Source: Macrothele yani
Taxonomy: Eukaryota; Arthropoda; Arachnida; Araneae; Macrothelidae
Reading direction: 5' to 3'
NCBI GenBank assembly: GCA_039090855.1
Contig: CM076997.1
Span: 167,492,709-167,556,708, forward strand
DNA: 64,000 bases
Part shown: piece by piece, positions 1 through 10,138 of the stretch
Numbering within the stretch: the first letter of the stretch is position 1
Layout: each line of letters begins with the position of its first letter
Notes under the pieces: generated by a model
Seen by the model: only the letters and a program-made list of their open reading frames with translations
Database searches by the model: none
Told to the model about the DNA's origin: nothing
Position numbers and translations under genes: made by a program

Positions 1-254
1 TTGAATGTGATGTTGCTGAAGAATATTACGGATTTGGTTTTTAAAGAGCATAAAACATGAGACATTCATGACTACAGTAAATACACGTTACAAAACTTTA
101 ACATTTTAGACACACCACAATAATTTTAGGCATATTTCACGCAAATTTCCTGCTATGTTAAAAATACGCTGGTGCTCAAAAATAAAGCAGCAACTACAAA
201 AATCTGGTGAAGAGGGAAACTCTGCCTTGAAATCACACGGAAATGGTGCACAAG

Positions 255-300
255 GGCCACAGGATTATGCTGATTATGTAAATCAGCATATCCTGTGGCC
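255..300. repeat. Short hairpin, 20-bp arms
   Basis: The arm GGCCACAGGATTATGCTGAT is followed after a few bases by its near-perfect inverse ending TATCCTGTGGCC, with one mismatch. No function is evident. It may be a foldback scar of a transposon. Confidence 0.7.
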
Positions 301-1264
301 AACAAACGCAGAAAGACACTTTAGGTAGCCATGGGAGAGCAAAGTTTGCATGTGCCATGTACAAGTGGATTCACATAAGCATGATTGAGTGATTTATCAT
401 GAACCACGGCAGCTCACTCAACATTTCCCATTTTCTTCCCAGTTGCACACCTAACCCAAACCCGGGTAGGACAGAACCGTGGAATGCAGCCTCACTCGTG
501 AGGGGCCGCACCTCCATAGACTCTCTTGATAAGCAGAACCCGTCGTTTTATACTACTGACATTAGAACACATGTGCTGAAGACAAGTCGTAAAAAATTGT
601 TTTCAACAATGTTTCCCCATCATTGCATAAGCCCCCAGGTCAGAGGTACACATCTGATTGCCTTGTCAAAGATGGTTCAGGCTCCTCAAACTGTGGCCGG
701 TATAGGGTTCCTTCTGCTTTTTACGGCACTCCTTTCACCACTGAACGTGACTGATTACACTAACTTAGAGGTGAAACATTATTTTTTCCTTGGATGCTTA
801 GTGTGGTACGTTAAGGCGCGAGATCTGTATGCAAGATCAGTAATAAGATATTTTAAATGTCTGTATCTCAGCTAAAGGTTTTCAAATCCGTAAGTGACCG
901 TTGTACCTAATCAAATAGTACCCTAATTTTTTTTCTTTAGGTCAAACAGAAAGGGTTCAGTTATCGCCCGGGTTTTACGAAAGCAACGTCAAAACAATTC
1001 TCTCTCGTATCAGCAGTACCGACCATAAACTTGTCATTTGCAATAAGAGCCCTATCCTAGTCTTCTAGTTTCTGCTTAAAGACCCACGCATAATGAGGAA
1101 GAGCTAGTTTCCCTGACATGTACATCATAATACTGGGCAGAAACAAGTGACCCAGATATCTTCTCTCTTCTCATTATGTTCCCCAAAAAGTTATAGCCGT
1201 TTTAGCGGTTAGTCAGGCAGACAGTATTAGTGTCAATCAATCTACTAAATGATAGTCTAACTGC
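301..1264. other. Unassigned sequence
   Basis: No recognisable gene or transposon. An open frame of 158 codons (399-875, plus) exists, but it has no recognisable domain and no splice or codon evidence, so it is not called as a gene. Confidence 0.5.
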
Positions 1265-1445
1265 TGGATTGTGATTATTTGCTCTAGTTGGATTTGGGTT
1301 CCAATGCCGGTGAGGAATGGATGCTGTGTTCGTCTTACGGCACTGGCTATTTCCCTTCCCTGGAACCAGTGGCTCTAAATTATAGATAGAAGACTACTTA
1401 TAGTCCACTGAGTTGCTCACGGTGGTACCTCCAACAAAAAGCACG
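1265..1445 (+). mobile_element. tRNA-derived SINE (family SINE-A), copy 1, 5' truncated
   Basis: This copy shares its body with copies at 44.55 kb and 52.37 kb. All carry GGATGCTGTGTT or a near variant, a TTAC/TTGCACTGGC segment, a CCTGGAACCA core, then GAGTTGCTCA and an A-rich end. A box-B-like GGGTTCCAATGCC remains but the box A portion is eroded. The family is likely mobilised by a LINE. Confidence 0.7.
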
Positions 1446-1801
1446 ATCACTTTGAATAACATAGCTAAGGGGAAAGCAACGCTTTTTGATGAGCAGGTTC
1501 ACTCCTTCCAAGCAAGTTTGGCATACTTCTTACACAGCGAGTATATTCGTTTGACCGGATTGCGGTCCGTTTTTCTAACCCCGATTAAGTTAGCTCCAAC
1601 CAGTTAAAGTTTGACATACATGCAATTTGTCATTTTTTATAACTTCTTAATAAAACTCATTATTCTGCTTATATTCAGCTGTTACATTTATTTCGATTCT
1701 GTTTACTTATGTTGCAGTTATGACCGTGGAGAAAAGTGCCAGTCGAATGAAGCTTGCATTGCAATCAAGAAAAAGATAAACTGAAGTAGCAGGGCACTTA
1801 C
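1446..1801. other. Intron sequence downstream of exon B
   Basis: This is the start of the next intron of the Dscam-like gene on the minus strand. No element is recognised. Confidence 0.5.
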
Positions 1802-1963
1802 CAACTACTTGGACATCTACTCTTCCTCTCGCAGATACTCTTCTAGGGTCAGTCGCTGTACACCAGTAGGACCCATCATCTGTCATTTTTTCCACGTAAT
1901 GGATAATCATTTTGCCGTCTGGACGTACTTCATGACGATGACTGTTTGGTAGACTCTCCCCAT
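1802..1963 (-). CDS. Dscam-like gene, exon B (second half of the split Ig domain)
   Basis: This 162-bp minus-strand exon is phase 1 at both ends. Its acceptor is a T-rich run ending TTTGCAG just before 1963, and its donor GTAAGT starts at 1801. Joined to exon A the junction codon becomes GAT (Asp), giving FSWEK-DGESLPNSHRHEV. The domain then closes with MTDDGSYWCTATDP and a GRVDVQVVG final strand. The second Cys of the Ig fold is present, so the disulfide pair (exon A FRC with exon B YWC) is complete. No stop or frameshift is seen. The next exon in the direction of transcription was not found in the remaining 1.8 kb and is probably outside the window. Phase match, splice sites and domain continuity together make this a firm call. 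Confidence 0.88.
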
Positions 1964-2272
1964 CTGCAAAGAAAAAAAGGCTTTAATGAGGCGTGAAACA
2001 ACAGACATGTATGGTTTCTATTAGTGAAGAGTGAAAAACAGTTAATCATCTTATTTTATGTCTTCTATCTGAGTTACTACTCAAGAGTTCATTTAAAGTG
2101 TATCATTAATAGTGGAATCCCGATTATAAGATTTTCTAGAGGACTGCCTAAAAACATATTACTGTAAAGAAGATATAAATGAAATTTCAGAATGTTGAAT
2201 ATTATTATAAACTGTTGAATGCTTCCAAAAAAGTGGGGATAGACTCGTAATTTTAGATTACACTCATTTATA

Positions 2273-2306
2273 ATACATACATACATACATACATACATAC
2301 ATACAT
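2273..2306. repeat. Microsatellite (ATAC)n
   Basis: About eight tandem ATAC units in otherwise unassigned intron sequence (1964-3055). A poly-A tract also lies near 2438-2457. Confidence 0.95.
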
Positions 2307-3055
2307 GCTTAGTTTGCAACTTTAAATCTATGTCTATTTTGACTTTTGTATTAATTCCTTTATATTATTTCCATTATAAAAAGTACGTAGTTTCAGACAT
2401 TCTGTTCGACTTGATATTTTCAATATATGACAAAAAAGCAAAAAAAAAAAAAAAAAAGCAACAACGTTACCTTTGAAATATTAGGTTGTGCATCTGAATA
2501 CGATTTTGTTTAATATTCAGAACCCCTCTTACACATTCTTTACTTACAAGCATTTCTCTTTTTACAGCACTTTTTCCACTAGTTAATTTAGCATTAGTGC
2601 CAAATAAAATTTTCACAAACTTTTCTTGTTTCAAATTTCTTGAATTCAGAGGAAATAGAGAACGTTATTTATTAAAATTTTAGTTGCATCATTTATTTGA
2701 TGGCTTCAAGGAAGCTGTTTGAATTTTCTGAAAGCTATAACATGCCGGGTAACGTTTAAAAGAATAAAATAAGGTGTATTTTTGATGATATGATATTTAA
2801 AACTCAACTAATAATCACTAAATCATATGAACGAATTACGTGTAACAGAATTGAAAAAGCTGTAGAAACAACGGTAAGATATTGCCACTAGCACAGAATT
2901 ACGCAAAAAAGAGAAACATGTATAACTGCAAAACGTATAACCTCCACTTCAGTTTTCTGGATGTCCCTGCCAAAAGATTTCGTGTGAAACTAAATGAACT
3001 TTAGACAAAACAAAATGCAACTTTGCAAGCAATAATGGGAATTGAAAAAAATATA

Positions 3056-4644
3056 CACTGCTGCTCATAATTATAAAGACAGTATGAAGACACCATAAAT
3101 ACTGGTAATGCAGAATACAAAATAACAGCAGGAACAGGAAAACCTCATATTTACGTAATTGATGACACCACATAGCAGAAACATTATTCTGTATTTGTTT
3201 TTTTCATTATAATTACAAGAAACAAAAGAAAATGTCATTTGGACACAGGTCCAAAATTATAAGGACAGTTTGCCCTTCTATGTGCAAACATAATTAATTT
3301 TACATTATTATTACCTTTAATAGGTTGTATGGCCAACTTTGTTCTCTCTAGACACTGAGCCATTCTGTTAGGCATACTTTCAATGAGTGCCTGTAGATAC
3401 TGAGGAGTGATCTTGTCCTATGCTGCTGAGACTTCCTTTTCTAACTCAGGAATAGTGGAAAATTGTCTGCCATTAGTATATACCAATCTAGACATTACAC
3501 CTCAAATATTTTCAATGATGTTCAAGTCTGGAGATTTGGGTGGCCAGTTCAAAACACGGATGCTATTGTTCGAAAACCATTGTTCATAGATTCTCGATGT
3601 GTGCGATAGGGCATTGCCCTGCTGAAAGATGAAATTTTCACCAACTAAAGGCCACGAATATGCTACATAACAGTTGTTGACATAACACTTGGATATTTTT
3701 AGTTCAGAATTCATACTTGACGGAATCAGGACTAAATCGGTCTTCCCATTAGCAGAAACACCACTCCAGAACATTAACGACGGACCACATTAATGCCACC
3801 TCAATGTCACATCTTTTTCTTTGTGGAGATCATGTCAGTAAATCGTAGGCCGTCTGGATCATCTAAATTAAAACGTTTTTCGTCGGAAAAAATTACTGTA
3901 TATCACCTGATTGTACTGTGCATCCACTGGAATACAGCTGCTTTCCTCGTCTCTTTATGTCTTCTGCTGAGGGCGGGTCTTGCTTTCGTTTTCAAGTACT
4001 CAGCAACAGTTGAGGTGCGCAGCACACGTGAACAGTCTGACGGGAAACATTGAAGGGTATGGAGCCAACAATTTCTTTACAAAACATTTTTTCCCTGGCT
4101 GCTATGGCCATGATGCGGCGAATATCCCTTGACGACAGCTTTCTTTTGCGACCGGAACGTTTTTAACAGATTCCTTGAAACCTCTTTTCATTGCATTTTC
4201 AACCGCACCTTTTGACTTTTTAATTTCAACAGCTATCTCACGATATGATTTCCCTTCACCGTGAAGTTTCCATATCTTTCAGACCTCTACTGCAGTTAAT
4301 TCATTTCCACGAGGCATTCTGTTGTTACACAAAATGACATACGCAGTGTCTTCGAGAACATGTTCACCTACGCAGACATTGCTCTTATTTGCATAACACA
4401 TGCACGTCATGGACTTTATTCGTTTTTCTTTGGAACTTCTTTTCGTGTCCTTATATTTATGGACGTCTTAAAAATACGTAAAAGTTAGCTTACTACCTTT
4501 ATAAAAGTTGTCTGAGGTTCCAAATCTCACGTTTGAAACTCATGTAGGTTCGGCATTCCGCGTCATGTGCATCATGTGCCAATGTGCGATTCCTGTGTAC
4601 CCTTATGCAAAATACGACTGTCCTTATAATTTTGAGCAGCAGTG
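3056..4644 (-). mobile_element. Tc3-like DNA transposon, 1589 bp, inactive
   Basis: The element is flanked by TA dinucleotides (3054-3055 and 4645-4646). Its termini match in inverse orientation over 27 bp with two mismatches: CACTGCTGCTCATAATTATA at the left against CACTGCTGCTCAAAATTATA at the right. Both ends also carry a second motif of type ATAAGGACA about 200 bp inside (near 3254 and 4450), a spaced double-site layout known from Tc3-type termini. The transposase is encoded on the minus strand and is broken. Confidence 0.85.
3496..4317 (-). pseudogene. Tc3-like transposase, degraded
   Basis: The probable start codon is at 4317 (MPRGNELTAVEV). A helix-turn-helix region follows (GKSYREIAVEIKKSKGAVEN), then frameshifts. 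The first catalytic Asp survives in VIFSDEKRFNLD. The second site reads FIFQQGNALSH, where Gly replaces the catalytic Asp. The third region reads WPPKSPDLNIIENI. Stops and frameshifts between the domains show it is dead. In life it would cut and paste the element at TA sites. Confidence 0.8.
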
Positions 4645-5067
4645 TATATACATACCGAATTTCAAAAGTGTTGTATACCATCCAACATATGGAAAATTAA
4701 CGTTTTATTTGAATTATAAAAAAACCTGAAGAACTGGATAGGGAAGACTTTTGTGAGAGATGGGGAAATTTTCAAATAAAGAATAAAACCTCAAATGATT
4801 TGCTGTAACGGCGCATTAGGAAGAATAATCTTAGAAACAACAAGAAATAGCTCAGCTGTTTAACTCTACGTAAAATGTGTTGCAACACAGGACACTCATG
4901 GACAAGGAAAAATATTACGAAACATGTGCATATTTTTATTCTATAATGATTTTCGGATATCAAATTTCTTCTTTCTTTATGCTGTTTTTGAAATGTTTCC
5001 TACAAAATAAAGGTCAATTAAAAAAGCTACTGTTCCCCTTTTTTAGGCATGGGAGAGCGGATCACGC

Positions 5068-5090
5068 CCACACACACACACACACACACT
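5068..5090. repeat. Microsatellite (CA)n
   Basis: About eleven tandem CA units. The surrounding 4.65-5.33 kb shows no other recognisable feature. Confidence 0.95.
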
Positions 5091-5334
5091 GGATCGGCAT
5101 ATCAGATATCATTTTTCAGTTTCTGTTCAAAGTTGCGGCATTTCCTTTTAATAAGTATTGCATTACTTCGCAACGTCTCAAATGTTTTGATGTAGACAGG
5201 TTTCTTCCATGAGACCACCACTTCATTGCAGTCTTATTAAATTGTTGTAAACTTCTCAGCTTTCTGATTTTCGCATTCGTTCCAGCAGCTGGTTAGCGTC
5301 AGTTTCTGTTAACTGATTTTCACCACGTCTTTTG

Positions 5335-6876
5335 GAAAAAAAAGATCGTGGTTATGTTATCGGTTAGTCCGTCCGTCCGCCTGTGGATATCATATCTCTG
5401 GAACTATTAGTCCGATTTTAAAAATTCGTTTTGCATTTCAAAGCTTGAAATGTCCAAATACTGATCCTTGCATTCCTGTTTTTCCGATACACAACTTCGC
5501 CACTAGAGGGCGTAGTTGATACTGATATCGAATTCAAAATGCGTTTGATTGCATATATTTGCTACTAAATATTCAATTGAAAAAAAAAATTCCTCCTTTT
5601 GATGACATTTATAACCAAGACTATATTAGTCACAGCTTCTTTCTCAAGTAATCCATAGAATTTCCTCTAGAAGGAGTAAAGGTAAATTGGTTTTCCTCGA
5701 TATCTCTACTTCTAAAAGTCCGATTTGAAAAATTATTTCTGCATCAGAAACAGTTGCTCCTCCGAAATATTTAGCATATAATTTCTAATTTTTGGTAAGG
5801 AATGGTTTGCCCACGAGGGCGCACGAGTGTTTTTACTGCTTCTGATGTATTTGCAGCAAAATCAAAGCTTCTGAAAACTAGACTGAAGAAAAACTTCCGT
5901 GGACCGACACCGCTCACCTCGGAAAACCATTTGAGAGAACCTCCGGCTTAAAATGGCGAATAGTTGTCCCGCCAGGGGACGTAGATAAATATCTTATTTT
6001 TTTCGATATCTCTTCATCTAAGATACCGATTTGAAAAATTCTTTCTTTGCAGGAGAGCGTTCCCGGTGCGAAATGTTTGTAACATAACTTCAAATTTTTC
6101 TTAACGCACAAGTTTGCCACTAGAGGACGCAAGTTAACGTTTCCGTTTAGACACTACTAACTATGAAAACTCTTTGTGTATATTTTCTTCCCAAAATAAC
6201 GCACAATTTCGCCGCTAGAGGTCGCCAACTTTTAATCTGGTTTTCTTCAAATCGCTGCTTTTAAATGTGCGATTTAAAAATTTCTTTCAACCTCGGATGT
6301 CATTTACCTTCTTGGTGAGTACTTTAAGTTTGAATTAAAGAGATTTATAGTTTACAGATCTGTCGCTTGGTGGTGTTTTTGCACTTCTGTTTGCAGCTGT
6401 ATCGCTGCTTCTAGAAATCCTATTAAGAAATTTATTTTTAACTGTTTGCCATTTGCTGAATATCCTAATAATTTACTATGCGAATAAGCAAATTATGTAC
6501 AAAAGAAACGACAACAGAAATGATAAAAACTTACAGAAGTGAGTGCATAAATAAATTACAATTCTGAGAAAATAAGTCTTAAAGAAATGCAGTCAATCTA
6601 CTAATAAAAGAAAAGAAAAGAAAAATGTTTCATACAATAGATACGAGGATCATTACATTTTTAAAATAGAGACGAGGATTATTACTTTTTTAAATAATGC
6701 ACAACTTTCCCGTTAGGGGCGTAATGATCAATATCTTTTTTTCCGCTATATCTGCTTCCAGGATACGCATTTTAAAAGTTATTTTTCCTTGACACAGCTT
6801 TTCCCCTGAACAATATTTCTCGCCTATTTTCAACTTTTCCATTGGGCAAACCTTTTTACGCTCAAAGACGTAGAGT
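5335..6876 (+). repeat. Degenerate tandem array, roughly 150-350-bp units
   Basis: Two short motifs recur in order. One is a CCGATTTGAAAAATT type string preceded by TATCTCTGCTTCTA (near 5413, 5728, 6029, 6270, 6420, 6767). The other is a string of type CGCCACTAGAGGGCG (near 5493, 5806, 5966, 6113, 6206, 6705). Spacing is irregular, so the units are old and partly deleted. The array is interrupted by a Tc1 element at 6879 and resumes at about 8055. Related inverted or dispersed units lie near 29.47 and 31.13-31.42 kb. Confidence 0.75.
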
Positions 6877-6878
6877 TA

Positions 6879-8054
6879 CACTGATCAGCTATTTTAATAT
6901 AACCAACCCCAGTTTGGAGAAATGAGCGTGCATGGAGACCGAACGATATTGCAGGTGAAGTTCACAGAGCAGAATATATACAACCCGAGGACCGACTTTC
7001 GGTTAGTAGAGTGTTCAACTTTTTCCATTGGGTCAAAATGGGGAAAACTGCCGATTTATCGAAATTTGAAAAAGGACAAATTGTGATGGCTTGGCGCCTC
7101 AGAACTACGATCTCGGAAACGGCGCGGCTTGTAGGTTGTTCACGTGCCGCTGTAGTGAGTCAAAAGGCTTGTGCACAGATGGCCAAACGACGAACCGACG
7201 TCCGCAGCTGATTCATGCCAGAGAGAAGCGGAGCCTGTAGCGCATTGTTCACAGCTACCAGAAGGACACATTGCGAATTCACCCGCAGCTACAACAGTAC
7301 TGATCAGGGCAATGCGTCTCAGCACACTTTTTATTTCAGCCTTCTGCGCATGGGCCAGCGTAGCCGAAGACCCAGTCTGGTCTCCATGCTTATTGCACTT
7401 CATCGCCAACAACGCATAAAATGGGCCCAAGATCATCGTGATTGGACCGTGGATGATTGGAAAAAAGTGGCCTGTTCTGAATAATCACGATTCCTGGTGC
7501 ATCAGGTAGACGGCCGGGCGCGGATACGCGAATTACCAACAGAGGATATGGCACCTGGATGCACTGTTGGGTGGAAACAAGCCGCCGGCGGTGGTAGTGT
7601 TATGCTGTGGGGGATGTTTTCTTGGGACACTTTAGGCCCCATTGTCCGAATAGCACAATCCCTGGCAGCTGTCCGGTATCTTAACATCGTTGCGGACCAA
7701 GTTCATCCATTCATAGCAACTGTGTTCCCTGCTGGTGATGGCCATTACCAACAGGATAATGCGCCATGCCATAATGCCAAATTTGTCATGGAATGGTTCG
7801 AGGAACACGCCGGTGACTTTCTATTATTTGTCCTGGCCTCCATATTCACCTGATATGAACCCAATCGAACATTTGTGGTTCGACTTGGAAAAGCGGGCTC
7901 GCGCTAAATCTCCAGCCCCCCGAAATGTAAGGGAACTAGAGGACCTGCTGTTGACATTGTGGTACCAGGTACCCCAGGATACCTATTTCCACGTCATCAA
8001 ATCCCCTCACCGAGTGGCCTACAGCTTATTAGGTAGGTGGTCATCATGTTCCAT
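6879..8054 (+). mobile_element. Tc1-like element, family Tc1-A copy 1, right end lost
   Basis: The left end begins CACTGATCAGC after a TA (6877-6878) and matches the left end of copy 2 at 38241. The two copies are alignable through GAAATGAGCG, the transposase and the GGTAGGTGGTC right subterminal segment. The right terminus breaks off near 8054, where the flanking degenerate repeat resumes. The element inserted into that array. Confidence 0.8.
7038..8033 (+). pseudogene. Tc1-A transposase, degraded
   Basis: It starts [19 protein letters not shown] with an intact first helix-turn-helix ([16 protein letters not shown]), then frameshifts. The first catalytic motif is destroyed: the usual WSDES reads as CSE followed by a stop near 7480. 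Later parts are GSVMLWGMFSW, YQQDNAPCHNA (second Asp kept) and SPDMNPIEHLWFDLE (third acidic residue kept). This is the standard DD34E-type order of the Tc1/IS630 superfamily. Several frames are needed to read it, so it is inactive. Confidence 0.85.
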
Positions 8055-8300
8055 TTCTCTGTTTCGTGTTTTAACGGTTCGATTTGAAAATCTATTTGTC
8101 TCCGTTACTTCCTTCTGGTATGGGAACCTTTTTGTACGTCATTTGTTAATTTTCATAACAAACTTTTTAGCCACTTGTGGAAGTAGGTATCTCTTTCTCT
8201 TTATGGATGTTTTATCGATTGTAGAAATCGGGTGATTTTTTCTTACCGATAGCATTGACTTTGTATATCTTTGATTAATTTAATTGTTGTCAGAAAGATT
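8055..8300 (+). repeat. Continuation of the degenerate repeat array
   Basis: The strings CGATTTGAAAA (near 8080) and TCGATTGTAGAAATCGGG (near 8215) continue the 5.3-6.9 kb array after the Tc1-A insertion. Confidence 0.6.
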
Positions 8301-10130
8301 CAAAAGACGTTCTCATTACAATCGGAAATCGATGTCGTCTTTCTTGTTCCCGTTCTGCGGTCCCTGAGGGCTTGAAAACATTCTTCTCGCTGACCATTTG
8401 TTGAACCTCTCTAGGAGGAAGTTGTGCATTTTAAGTGCAGAGCAATCTTTTAAAATGTTGTATAGTATGACAAAATTGAACAAAAATCGTGTCTTTATGA
8501 AACTATCACTTGTGTAAAATATTTCCAGATAGATGTCATCGACGGCGGCTTGTTATTGAATATGTAAAATTGCAGATCTAGTTTCTTAACTGCTTACTTT
8601 TCAAGATGAATGAAGACACATTCAGATTCATGGTCTTCATGAATGTATAAATGAAAACGTTGTTGTAATTGAAGTCGTGCTTAGATAATAAGAGCAGTGT
8701 ATAATCATTATATTTATTTTTAAAAAATGGATCATTTATGGATGATAGAAAAAAGTGCGGTATATGATAAAAAATGTCATATTCCCATTTGAGTAAGAAT
8801 AATATGCAAATATTAGTAGTATTTAACGTTGAAAAGGGCATAATTACTCATAGCGTTTATAGTAAGTGGAAATTGCTGAATCATTCTGAACACGGAAATG
8901 GAATCTTTGCACGTTTAAGTATTTCCAGAGCTACCCCTAAACTTTTCAAAATGAAGTAATCCCGTAAATACGTCACTTCTCCCCCACATCAATTATGTTC
9001 CTTAATATGATTTTTATTCGACGTGTTGAGATGATCACTTTTGATTTAGCACAATTAAGTACGTTGTTTTGCTGTTTTGCAGCTGATCCGGTTATTCTGC
9101 TCATGGGCACTTTTCTCAAACGGATGGCTATACGCAAAAAAGCGTTTTTTGTTATTTTACGTGCTCATGCGCACTAAAATGTTGCAGCCATCATATTTCA
9201 CCTTTTACTTGTTTCTCGATAAAACGAAACAAACAGCGTGTGAAGTAGGTTGTGACTTTAAGTGTAGGAATACTAGCTTTGCATTGTTAAAAGATTAAAG
9301 TAAGTGTGTGTGTAATAGGAATCTACGGTTAGAAAGCAAATATAATATTATTTAATAGATCTGGATATTTTCTTACAGTTACTACATTTCTTAACATGTC
9401 TCTTTTCTTCTATAAGAACCATTTTTAAAATAAAATCATTGCCTTTTTTTAAGTGTGCTCCAGTCCTTAAGCAACAAAAAGGAATCTAAAGTATATTAAA
9501 CATAGTTGAGCAACGGTGGAATTTTTTAAACATCGGTTTGTCCCTTTAGTTGTAGGCTGTAAATTAAAAACAAGTAATGCATTTCTTATAAACTGTAGTA
9601 CTAGAATCCACTGTGTGATGATGACTTCTAGTTCTCATGATGAGCGTAGAAATAAAAATTGTATTACACGGAGCAACAGTGAAGTTGGCAGAAGCAAACT
9701 ATTCCGTTATAAACAATAACTGTGCAAAAGTGGCCGGTAACATAGCAGACTGGCGGAGATAAGGTATAAGCCCTTTCCATACAGGAAGATGGAAACGTCT
9801 CAGTATTCTGTCTGCCTTCGCTATGTTTTCCTTCCTGAATTTTCCCCAGCTTTTGGAGATTGTGTGGTATGTGTGGGAGATATAATTAGGGTCATGTCTA
9901 AATTTCCCACGTCATGATCATAGCACTCTTCTCCGTTCTCAGAGTTCAGAATTCGGCTTCACAAAATAAAATCATCTAACAAAACAAATCGATTGGTGTT
10001 GTTGTGTTTCAGTTATGATGGATAAAATTTCCCTACATATAATAACTTGGGCGCACCACTGGAGTTTCATTGTCATGCATAACACTTCTCGCACATACAC
10101 TTTTGTACTTCGTGACTAATATAATTTTCT
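8301..10130. other. Intron sequence, nothing recognised
   Basis: AT-rich sequence with short random open frames. No domain, repeat pair or RNA gene was seen. Confidence 0.5.
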
Positions 10131-10138
10131 CTTGCAGG

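Noticed and set aside
399..875. 158-codon open frame on the plus strand
   Set aside because: No domain, low-complexity composition unlike a conserved protein, and no splice or promoter context. Likely a chance ORF.
5914..6132. Translated similarity between this minus-strand frame and the plus-strand frame at 31059-31259 (shared HLVANLC, NLKLC and KHFA-type strings)
   Set aside because: Explained by a shared noncoding repeat in opposite orientation. Stops and length variation argue against a gene.
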